NCBI GenBank assembly: GCA_041161065.1
Contig: JBEAVE010000009.1
Location: 74,334-138,333 of the forward strand
DNA from: DYRG01 sp041161065
Lineage (GTDB): Bacteria; Pseudomonadota; Gammaproteobacteria; Beggiatoales; Beggiatoaceae
Length of the DNA: 64,000 nucleotides
Direction of reading: 5' to 3'
The stretch's first letter is position 1. Each line of letters opens with the position of its first letter. Under the pieces are notes generated by a model that saw only the letters and a list, made by a program, of their open reading frames with translations, was not told the DNA's origin and did no database searches. Shown one piece after another: positions 18,404 through 25,479 of this stretch. Position numbers and translations under genes: made by a program.

Positions 18404-19576
18404 TTAACGATCTTCGGGCGGGAGTTTCTCAATATTGACATCTAAAATATGAAACTCACCGTCGGGGACTTTTTGAATTGCCGCGAGCAATTGTGATAAC
18501 ACTTCGAGAGGAATATCGCGTCCGCCCAAACCCGCCGCGAAATTATAAATCTTTGGCGGTTTCTCTAAACCACTTAATGCCGACATCACTTCCATTCCTA
18601 AAATACTTCCACTCCCGGGAGAAATCGCTTTTTCTAAAACAATAAGGGTTTCTAAATTTTTGCAAGTTTCTTTCAAAGCGGCGATGGGAAAAGGTCGAAA
18701 AGAACGTAATTTGATGAGCTTAACGGGTTCAGCGGGGGGCATTTCCTCTAAAGCGGTTTCTAATGTTCCTAACACCGATCCTAACGTTAAAATCGCAATT
18801 TTTGCGTCAGGATTTCCTATCACCGATAATAAACCACCGTAATGCCGTCCAGAAATCGCAGCCCAATCTTCATCGGCGGCAATAATTTCGGTTTGGGCTT
18901 TTAGTAAGGCTTGATGATGAGAATAGCGCGCTTCGGTAAAGAAATCGGGAGAAACCAATGTTCCAATACTAATCGGGTGACGCGGATCAAGCGCACGAGA
19001 AAAATTATATTTGGGAAGAAACGCATCGACTTCTTCTTGCGTGGGCACATCAACGGTTTCCAATGTGTGCGTCAAAATAAATCCATCAACACAAACCATC
19101 ACAGGCAATTCACATTTCTCAGCAATTCGATAGGCTTGAATCGTGGTGTCGATAGCTTCTTGATTATCGGCGCAATAAAGCTGAATCCAGCCCGCGTCGC
19201 GCACCGCCATCGAATCTTGTTGATCATTCCAAATCGACAACGGCGCAGACACCGCCCGATTCGCGCAAGTCATCACGAGCGGCACGCGCATTCCCGCGAT
19301 GTTGTAAAGCACTTCTGCCATTAAAAGAATGCCTTGCGACGCACTTGCGGTATAAGCTCGCGATCCCGCCATTGCCGCGCCCAACGCCACCGATGCCGCC
19401 GAAAATTCACTTTCAACACTCACAAATTCGCATTTAAATAACCCGTCGGCGACTAATTTTGAAATGTTTTCAACGATATGGGTTTGCGGGGTGATCGGAT
19501 ACGCCGACACCACTTGCGGACGACACAACGCCACCGTTTGCGCAATCGCCTGCGAACCTTCCAATGCTTGCAACAT
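18404..19576 (-). CDS. porA: 2-oxoacid:ferredoxin oxidoreductase alpha subunit (PorA-like), orphan
   Basis: The alpha subunit of pyruvate/2-oxoacid:ferredoxin oxidoreductase, which makes acyl-CoA and reduced ferredoxin with the TPP-binding beta subunit. The 390-residue product begins LEGSQAIAQTVALCRPQVVSAYPITPQT and contains EFVSVESEFSAASVALGAAMAG and TASASQGILLMAEVLYNIAG, all PorA-like. A strong GGAGGA ribosome site precedes the start. No beta, gamma or delta subunit gene is adjacent: gyrB lies upstream and gltA converges downstream. The partner must be encoded elsewhere, or the protein has another role. Confidence 0.85.
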   Translation of the reverse strand: MLQALEGSQAIAQTVALCRPQVVSAYPITPQTHIVENISKLVADGLFKCEFVSVESEFSAASVALGAAMAGSRAYTASASQGILLMAEVLYNIAGMRVPLVMTCANRAVSAPLSIWNDQQDSMAVRDAGWIQLYCADNQEAIDTTIQAYRIAEKCELPVMVCVDGFILTHTLETVDVPTQEEVDAFLPKYNFSRALDPRHPISIGTLVSPDFFTEARYSHHQALLKAQTEIIAADEDWAAISGRHYGGLLSVIGNPDAKIAILTLGSVLGTLETALEEMPPAEPVKLIKLRSFRPFPIAALKETCKNLETLIVLEKAISPGSGSILGMEVMSALSGLEKPPKIYNFAAGLGGRDIPLEVLSQLLAAIQKVPDGEFHILDVNIEKLPPEDR

Positions 19577-19644
19577 AGTTTCCTCCTCCCTTTTTTAATA
19601 CATTAAAGAAACACTGAAATGATATTGCTAATGTTTATAAACGT

Positions 19645-22062
19645 CTAAGTATCTAAATTTAATACAGAAAGCGCATGGGTTTCAATAAAATCTCGGCGAG
19701 GTTCAACTTGATCGCCCATTAAAATACTAAAGATTTCATCTGCCGCAATCGCATCTTCAACTCTAACTTGTAATAAACGTCGAGTTTCTATGTTTAAAGT
19801 GGTTTCCCATAATTGGTCGGGATTCATTTCTCCCAACCCTTTGTAACGCTGCATATTCAAACCCGTTTTAACGTCGTCAAATAACCAATCCATCATTTCA
19901 TGAAAACGCTTAACTGGACGTTGTTTGTTATTACGTTCAACAAATGCGCCGTTCTCTAAAAAGTCGCGGGTTTTATTGCCAAATTCCACTAATTTTCGAT
20001 ATTCACCTGAATTAAAAAAAGGCTTCCGCAAACTACAACGATGCTCAATCCCGTTTGCAAGCAATTTTATTTCAATCGAATAATGATGATCGAGTGCTTG
20101 AAATAGTTTATCAACGACAATAAAATGATTTGCCCCGTTAAAGTTTTTCTCAAGTTGAGGAATCAGTTGTTCACAAAATTGCTTTATTTTATTCTCATCA
20201 CTTAAAACATCTGAAGATAGCGTAGGCATTTCTAATAAAGCAAATAATACAGGCATGGGAATTTGACGACTTAAACGGCGCATCATCATAGAAATTTGTA
20301 ACCATTCTCGACTGAGTTGTTCTAAAGCCGTGCTTGAAATGGCTGGTGCAGTCGCATTAACGTGCAAAGCCGTATTATCTAATGCCATTTCTAATAAATA
20401 GTTATTAAATTCGTTATCATCTTTCAAATAACGTTCTTGTTTGCCTTTCTTCACTTTATATAACGGCGGTTGTGCAATGAATAAATGACCATTTTCAATT
20501 AACTCTGGCAAATGGCGATAAAAGAATGTTAAAAGTAAAGTTCTAATGTGACTTCCATCAACGTCCGCGTCGGTCATTAAAATAATGCGATGATAACGAA
20601 GTTTCTTTAAATCAAATTCTTCTTTTCCAATCCCGCAACCTAAGGCGGTAATTAGCGTTCCGATTTCAACGGAAGAAAGCATTCGATCAAATCGTGCTCT
20701 TTCAACGTTGAGGATTTTTCCTTTCAAAGGGAGAATGGCTTGATATTTGCGGTCGCGCCCTTGTTTTGCCGAACCGCCCGCCGAATCGCCTTCGACGATA
20801 AATAATTCAGATTTTGCGGGGTCTTTTTCTTGGCAATCGGCTAATTTTCCAGGTAAATCAGCAATATCCAGTGCAGTTTTGCGACGAGTCATTTCGCGGG
20901 CTTTGCGAGCGGCTTCCCGAGCACGACACGCATCGACAATTTTATCGGCGATGTTTTTAGCTTCATTAGGATTTTCGAGCAAAAATGACGCAAGTTTCTC
21001 GGAAATAATGCTTTCTGTGATCCCTTTCACTTCGCTAGAAACTAACTTATCTTTGGTTTGAGAAGAAAACTTTGGATCAGGTAATTTCACGGATAGAACA
21101 ACGGTTAAACCTTCACGAATATCATCACCGACCGGTTCGACTTTCGCTTTCTTTAATAACCCACTGTCTTGCAAATAATTATTTAAGGTTCTGGTTAAAC
21201 CCGCTTTCAAACCCGCCAAATGTGTACCGCCATCGCGTTGGGGGATATTATTGGTAAAGCAAAATAAATTTTCTTGATAAGAATCATTCCATTGCAACGC
21301 GGCTTCAATTTGGATTTTATCGCGTTCAGCTTGGCAATAAAAAACGGTTTCGTGCAAAGGGGTTTTCTTTTTATTCAAAAGTTCAACAAATGATCTAATC
21401 CCGCCTTGATATTCAAAAATGTCATGTTTCTCTGAATTTTCTTGTTCTAAAACGATTTTAACGCCCGAATTGAGAAAGGAAAGTTCGCGTAATCGTTTGG
21501 CGAGAATATCGTAATGAAATTCGATATTGGTAAAGGTTTGTGCGCTGGGTTTGAAATGGATTAACGTGCCGGTTTCTGAGGTTTCTCCAATCACGCCGAG
21601 TGGAAATTGTGGAACGCCTTCATGATATTCTTGGTAGTGGATTTTATTTTCTCTAAAAATAGTTAGTTTCAACCATTCGGAAAGTGCGTTCACGACAGAA
21701 ACGCCCACGCCGTGTAAACCGCCAGAAACTTTGTAGGAATTGTTATCAAATTTGCCGCCGGCGTGTAAGACGGTCATAATAACTTCGGCGGCGGAACGCC
21801 CTTCGTCGGCGTGTAAATCGACGGGAATGCCGCGTCCATTATCGCGCACGCTGACGGATTGGTCGGCGTGAATGCAAACGCGGATTTCAGAGCAATGTCC
21901 TGCTAAGGCTTCATCGATTGCATTGTCGACGACTTCAAATACCAAATGGTGAAGACCGCTGCCGTCGTCGGTATCGCCAATGTACATTCCGGGGCGTTTG
22001 CGAACAGCATCTAAGCCTTTGAGAACAGTAATATTACTTGCGTCGTAAGTTGTATTTGACAT
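19645..22062 (-). CDS. gyrB: DNA gyrase subunit B
   Basis: ATPase subunit of the type II topoisomerase that introduces negative supercoils. The 805-residue product equals the Gram-negative GyrB length, including the extra domain of about 170 residues near 550-720. It shows the GHKL segments VVDNAIDEALAGH and DNGRGIPVDLH, GGLHGVGVSVVNAL, the TOPRIM motif LFIVEGDSAGGSAKQGRDR and MTDADVDGSHIRTLLLTF, and ends with QRYKGLGEMNPDQLWETT. It is not next to dnaA, dnaN or recF; the divergent neighbour is ftsB and the gene behind it is porA-like. Confidence 0.97.
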   Translation of the reverse strand: MSNTTYDASNITVLKGLDAVRKRPGMYIGDTDDGSGLHHLVFEVVDNAIDEALAGHCSEIRVCIHADQSVSVRDNGRGIPVDLHADEGRSAAEVIMTVLHAGGKFDNNSYKVSGGLHGVGVSVVNALSEWLKLTIFRENKIHYQEYHEGVPQFPLGVIGETSETGTLIHFKPSAQTFTNIEFHYDILAKRLRELSFLNSGVKIVLEQENSEKHDIFEYQGGIRSFVELLNKKKTPLHETVFYCQAERDKIQIEAALQWNDSYQENLFCFTNNIPQRDGGTHLAGLKAGLTRTLNNYLQDSGLLKKAKVEPVGDDIREGLTVVLSVKLPDPKFSSQTKDKLVSSEVKGITESIISEKLASFLLENPNEAKNIADKIVDACRAREAARKAREMTRRKTALDIADLPGKLADCQEKDPAKSELFIVEGDSAGGSAKQGRDRKYQAILPLKGKILNVERARFDRMLSSVEIGTLITALGCGIGKEEFDLKKLRYHRIILMTDADVDGSHIRTLLLTFFYRHLPELIENGHLFIAQPPLYKVKKGKQERYLKDDNEFNNYLLEMALDNTALHVNATAPAISSTALEQLSREWLQISMMMRRLSRQIPMPVLFALLEMPTLSSDVLSDENKIKQFCEQLIPQLEKNFNGANHFIVVDKLFQALDHHYSIEIKLLANGIEHRCSLRKPFFNSGEYRKLVEFGNKTRDFLENGAFVERNNKQRPVKRFHEMMDWLFDDVKTGLNMQRYKGLGEMNPDQLWETTLNIETRRLLQVRVEDAIAADEIFSILMGDQVEPRRDFIETHALSVLNLDT

Positions 22063-22100
22063 AGTACGAAAAATATTTCAAGGGAAATGAAGTTGCGCCT

Positions 22101-22106
22101 ATTATA
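22101..22106 (-). promoter_or_regulatory. Candidate -10 element for gyrB
   Basis: TATAAT on the minus strand lies 39 bases before the gyrB start codon, in the gap shared with ftsB. No good -35 is present at the usual distance, so the call is weak. Confidence 0.3.
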
Positions 22107-22176
22107 CCGTATGCGGTTTTGGGTTGCGCGACTTTTCATTTTTGGATTTTATAATCTCTTTCACTTTTCTATTGCA

Positions 22177-22467
22177 ATGAAACGTAATAAAATATTAAAA
22201 ATCTTGATTACAAATGGCTTGCTAGTTTTGTTATTAGGATTACAATATCAACTTTGGTGGGGCGCGGGGGGCGTGTTTGAATGGCGCGAGTTACGACAGC
22301 AAACCCTTGAACGTCAATACGAAATTGCCGTTTTAGAAACCCGCAACGCAACCCTAACTGCTGAGGTCAACGATTTGAAATATGGCTTAGAAACCATTGA
22401 AGAACGCGCCCGTTTGGACTTTGGTCTTATTAAAAACAACGAACGATTTTATCAGGTTATTGAATAA
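22177..22467 (+). CDS. ftsB: Cell division protein FtsB
   Basis: A small bitopic inner-membrane protein of the FtsQLB divisome complex. The 96-residue product has a membrane helix near residues 7-24 (LITNGLLVLLLGLQYQLWWG) followed by a leucine-zipper coiled coil with conserved LETRNATLTAEVNDLK and the E-R-A-R-x-x-x-G region (IEERARLDFGLI). The frame is open 30 codons upstream, but those codons give a second hydrophobic stretch absent from the family, so the internal ATG is chosen. The stop abuts the pcnB start directly. ispD, often next to ftsB, is absent. Confidence 0.88.
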   Translation: MKRNKILKILITNGLLVLLLGLQYQLWWGAGGVFEWRELRQQTLERQYEIAVLETRNATLTAEVNDLKYGLETIEERARLDFGLIKNNERFYQVIE

Positions 22468-23904
22468 ATGTCGCCTTATCGCTTAATGATGAACGGTTTG
22501 AAACGCCTTTTAGGTAAAACACCCGCTGCGCCTGTTTCTATGAGCAGTTTGCCTTTACAACCCCCCCTTTCTCACGCCCCACAAATCATTTCTCGTGATG
22601 ATCATTGCATTTCACGACAACATATCAACAAAAATGCTGTGTGGGTTTTGTATCAGCTCAAAAAAGCCCGATTTCAAGCCTTTCTGGTGGGCGGGGGCGT
22701 TCGAGATTTATTAGTGGGAAGAAACCCTAAAGATTTCGACATTGCAACTAATGCAACACCCGAAGAAATTAGCGACATATTTCGCAATTGCCGATTGATT
22801 GGTCGACGCTTTAGATTAGCGCATATCTATTTTGGTGAGGAAATTATCGAGGTCGCAACCTTTCGTTCTCACCATAATTCCCATTTCAAACCCGATGAAG
22901 AAACTGAAAGCCATAACGAGCAACATAGGGTTTTCAAAAACGGGCGAATTGTGCGTGATAATATTTATGGAACTCTAGAAGAAGATGCTTGGCGGCGGGA
23001 TTTCACCATCAATGCTCTTTATTATAATATTTACGATTTCTCCGTTGTTGATTACACCGGTGGAATGAACGATTTGAAAGCCCGCTTAATTCGCTTAATT
23101 GGTGATCCATTACAACGCTATCAAGAAGACCCCGTGAGAATGTTGCGCGCCATTCGTTTTGCGGCTAAATTAGATTTTACAATTCACCCAGAAACCGCTG
23201 AACCCATTTCTGATATGGGAAGATTATTAAAAGATATTCCTTCCGCTCGTTTATATGAAGAAGTGTTGAAATTGTTTTTAAGTGGACACGGTTGGAAAAG
23301 TTTTGAATTATTGCAACATTACAATGTGTTGTACTATTTATTTCCTAGTTTAGAACAGCACTTGCCTCACGCAAGAAACTTAATTCAAATCGTATTAGAA
23401 AATACCGATGACCGCAAACAACAAAATTTACCGATTTCGCCAACATTTTTGTTTGCAGCGTTGTTATGGACTTCGGTTGAAAATACTACTAAAACAATAA
23501 CTTCCGAACAGGAAACGGGATTCTTTTCTGCCTTACATCAAGCCATGCACGAGGTTTCTCACCAACAACATAAGCGGGTTTCTATTCCTCGACGGATTGT
23601 TTTAGGTATGAGAGATATTTGGAGTCTTCAACCGCGTTTAGAACAAATCTGGCGAAGCAAACGCGCTTTAACATTAGTAGAACAACCCCGTTTTCGAGCA
23701 GCGTTTGATTTCTTTTTATTGCGCGCAAAAGCAGATTCAAAATTAGAAGAAATTGCGGATTTCTGGAAACGATTATATGCGGCTTCACCTGAAGAAAGAA
23801 TTGTTTTAGTTTCACCACCGCCACAAACTACTCCTGCAAAACCTAAAAAACGGCGGCGGTTTAAGAAAAAACCTAATGCAACTGGTAAAGAACCCAATCC
23901 GTAG
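22468..23904 (+). CDS. pcnB: Poly(A) polymerase I
   Basis: Adds 3' poly(A) tails that promote RNA decay. The 478-residue product has the class II nucleotidyltransferase head FLVGGGVRDLLVGRNPKDFDIAT, with the DxD metal pair, and the RDFTINALYYN, DPVRMLRAIRFAAKLDF and SARLYEEVLKLFL segments of the tRNA-NT/PAP family. The long N-terminal extension and the Lys/Arg-rich tail (KPKKRRRFKKKP) are typical of bacterial PcnB rather than CCA-adding enzymes. It starts in the base after the ftsB stop; folK, a common neighbour, is missing. Confidence 0.93.
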   Translation: MSPYRLMMNGLKRLLGKTPAAPVSMSSLPLQPPLSHAPQIISRDDHCISRQHINKNAVWVLYQLKKARFQAFLVGGGVRDLLVGRNPKDFDIATNATPEEISDIFRNCRLIGRRFRLAHIYFGEEIIEVATFRSHHNSHFKPDEETESHNEQHRVFKNGRIVRDNIYGTLEEDAWRRDFTINALYYNIYDFSVVDYTGGMNDLKARLIRLIGDPLQRYQEDPVRMLRAIRFAAKLDFTIHPETAEPISDMGRLLKDIPSARLYEEVLKLFLSGHGWKSFELLQHYNVLYYLFPSLEQHLPHARNLIQIVLENTDDRKQQNLPISPTFLFAALLWTSVENTTKTITSEQETGFFSALHQAMHEVSHQQHKRVSIPRRIVLGMRDIWSLQPRLEQIWRSKRALTLVEQPRFRAAFDFFLLRAKADSKLEEIADFWKRLYAASPEERIVLVSPPPQTTPAKPKKRRRFKKKPNATGKEPNP

Positions 23905-23913
23905 GATATTGTC

Positions 23914-24105
23914 ATGTTTCATCAAAAAGGCTCGAGCAATTTTCTCCTCATTGCAGTGTTTGCGATTATTTTAACCAGCATTGCAATTGTTTTTTTATAC
24001 CTCGAGTTTGAAGGCATCGATAAATCAGGTATTCGAATTTCTCCTGATATCAAACAACTTTCCGAAGAAGAAAAGAAAAAACTATTGGAAAAATTACACA
24101 AATAG
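23914..24105 (+). CDS. Small single-span membrane protein, unknown
   Basis: A 63-residue protein I do not recognise. Residues 9-29 form one membrane helix (FLLIAVFAIILTSIAIVFLY), and the tail is acidic then Lys-rich (SEEEKKKLLEKLHK), likely helical. It begins 9 bases after pcnB and ends 7 bases before another single-span protein, so it is probably cotranscribed with pcnB. No function can be assigned. Confidence 0.6.
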   Translation: MFHQKGSSNFLLIAVFAIILTSIAIVFLYLEFEGIDKSGIRISPDIKQLSEEEKKKLLEKLHK

Positions 24106-24112
24106 CCCTTTT

Positions 24113-24625
24113 ATGACTGAAGAAAAAGCTCCCCCATTGCCTAAAAAAAAACTACCTGTCTTTTTATCTGTTTTGTTTGCTTTTATTATTGTTTCGGCGA
24201 TTATTTTTGATAAACTTCAGCAACGTTTTTTAACGATAGAAACACCTCAAAAACTGCCTTCCTTTCCAGAGAAAAAAGTAGAGAAAAATAGTCCCGAACA
24301 AAAGATAGAATTACCCAAATCCCCGCCTGTTTCTCATAATCAAATTCCCCCCAAAGAAACTAAAAAATCAACCCTCACATGGTCTGCATTTGCAGAACGA
24401 TTAAAAACTGTTGAACAAAAACGTCAAGAAGTTTTCAAAGTAATTGAACAAAATCTACCCCAATCCACTAAACAAAATGATCCTATCTTTTTTGAGGAAA
24501 GCACATTAGAAGATGTTGTTGAAGATGTTTCTGATAATGAAGAAAAAAAGCGGGGAGAAAATATGATTGAACATTGGAAAAATCTTAATGAACGCCAGAA
24601 ACAATTTGTCGTAATTGAGAAATAA
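24113..24625 (+). CDS. Single-span membrane protein with charged periplasmic/cytosolic tail, unknown
   Basis: A 170-residue protein not recognised. After a short Pro/Lys-rich start, residues 14-33 form a membrane helix (LPVFLSVLFAFIIVSAIIF); the rest is Pro/Lys/Glu-rich, then helical with many charged residues. The ATG at 24113 is chosen because the open frame further upstream runs through the neighbouring small gene. Its last 41 bases overlap the end of the convergent aroE gene. It forms a likely unit with pcnB and the 63-residue protein. Confidence 0.6.
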   Translation: MTEEKAPPLPKKKLPVFLSVLFAFIIVSAIIFDKLQQRFLTIETPQKLPSFPEKKVEKNSPEQKIELPKSPPVSHNQIPPKETKKSTLTWSAFAERLKTVEQKRQEVFKVIEQNLPQSTKQNDPIFFEESTLEDVVEDVSDNEEKKRGENMIEHWKNLNERQKQFVVIEK

Positions 24626-25406
24626 CCGATGCGGTTTGTGGATAGACCCCTCGCCAAATAAAAAAGGCTTCGGCGGCTTGCTCAACCAACATACCTAATC
24701 CATCGACGGCGCGAATTTCCTGTTTTGTTGCCCATTCCATGAAAGGGGTTGGACGATTTCCGTACACCATATCATAAGCTAATCCATTGTTATTAAACAA
24801 ATTTTTAGGTAAATTTGGCATTTTTCCATGCAAACCGCTAGAAATACCATTAATGATTAAATCAAAGGTTTGTCCGCTTAAATCATCGAACCCGCAACTA
24901 TTGATAGTTTTTGGTGATAAAGTGGCTAATTCTGCGGCTTTTGAGACAGTTCGATTTGCAATTATGATGCTTTGAGGACACTCGGACAATAAAGGAGCTA
25001 AAATTCCCCGCACTGCGCCGCCCGCGCCCAAAATAAGCAGTTTTTTACCTGTTATTTCAAAGGATTGGTTTAAAGTCAAATCGCGCAATAAACCCACCCC
25101 GTCGGTGTTATCGCCACTCAAAATGCCACATTTTCCAATCCATAACGTATTGATTGCACCGGCGATTTTGGCTCGATCCGTCTGAAATTGGGCGATCGCA
25201 AAGGCTTCTAATTTGAAAGGAACGGTCACATTTAAACCTTTCCCCCCATTTTTGAAAAAATCGCCCACTTGTTGCGCAAAACTGTCCAAAGGCACGCATT
25301 CCGCATGATAAGTTAAATTTTCACCGGTTTGTTGCGCGAACTGGTGATGAATAAAAGGAGATTGACTGTGAGCAATCGGATTACCAAAAACTGCATATTT
25401 ATCCAT
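24585..25406 (-). CDS. aroE: Shikimate dehydrogenase
   Basis: NADP-dependent reduction of 3-dehydroshikimate to shikimate in aromatic amino acid synthesis. The 273-residue product matches E. coli AroE (272). The substrate-binding NPIAHSQSPFIHHQFA at residues 9-24, the catalytic Lys in LNVTVPFKLEAF, DNTDGVGLLRDL and the NADP loop LILGAGGAVRGIL are all visible. Its 3' end overlaps the convergent unknown gene by 41 bases, so the last 13 codons are read in both directions. Confidence 0.95.
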   Translation of the reverse strand: MDKYAVFGNPIAHSQSPFIHHQFAQQTGENLTYHAECVPLDSFAQQVGDFFKNGGKGLNVTVPFKLEAFAIAQFQTDRAKIAGAINTLWIGKCGILSGDNTDGVGLLRDLTLNQSFEITGKKLLILGAGGAVRGILAPLLSECPQSIIIANRTVSKAAELATLSPKTINSCGFDDLSGQTFDLIINGISSGLHGKMPNLPKNLFNNNGLAYDMVYGNRPTPFMEWATKQEIRAVDGLGMLVEQAAEAFFIWRGVYPQTASVISQLRQIVSGVH

Positions 25407-25479
25407 AACAAAACCTTTAGAGCAAAACGATTCAAAAGCAACACACGTTCTTATAGGATTAGTATAAGAACGCAGGGCA

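Noticed and set aside
22087..22176. Longer FtsB beginning at 22087
   Set aside because: It would add a second hydrophobic segment not found in FtsB; the region lies in the gyrB/ftsB promoter gap.
23981..24112. N-terminal extension of the 170-residue membrane protein
   Set aside because: It runs through the preceding small gene in another frame and lacks a ribosome site; the ATG at 24113 is more natural.
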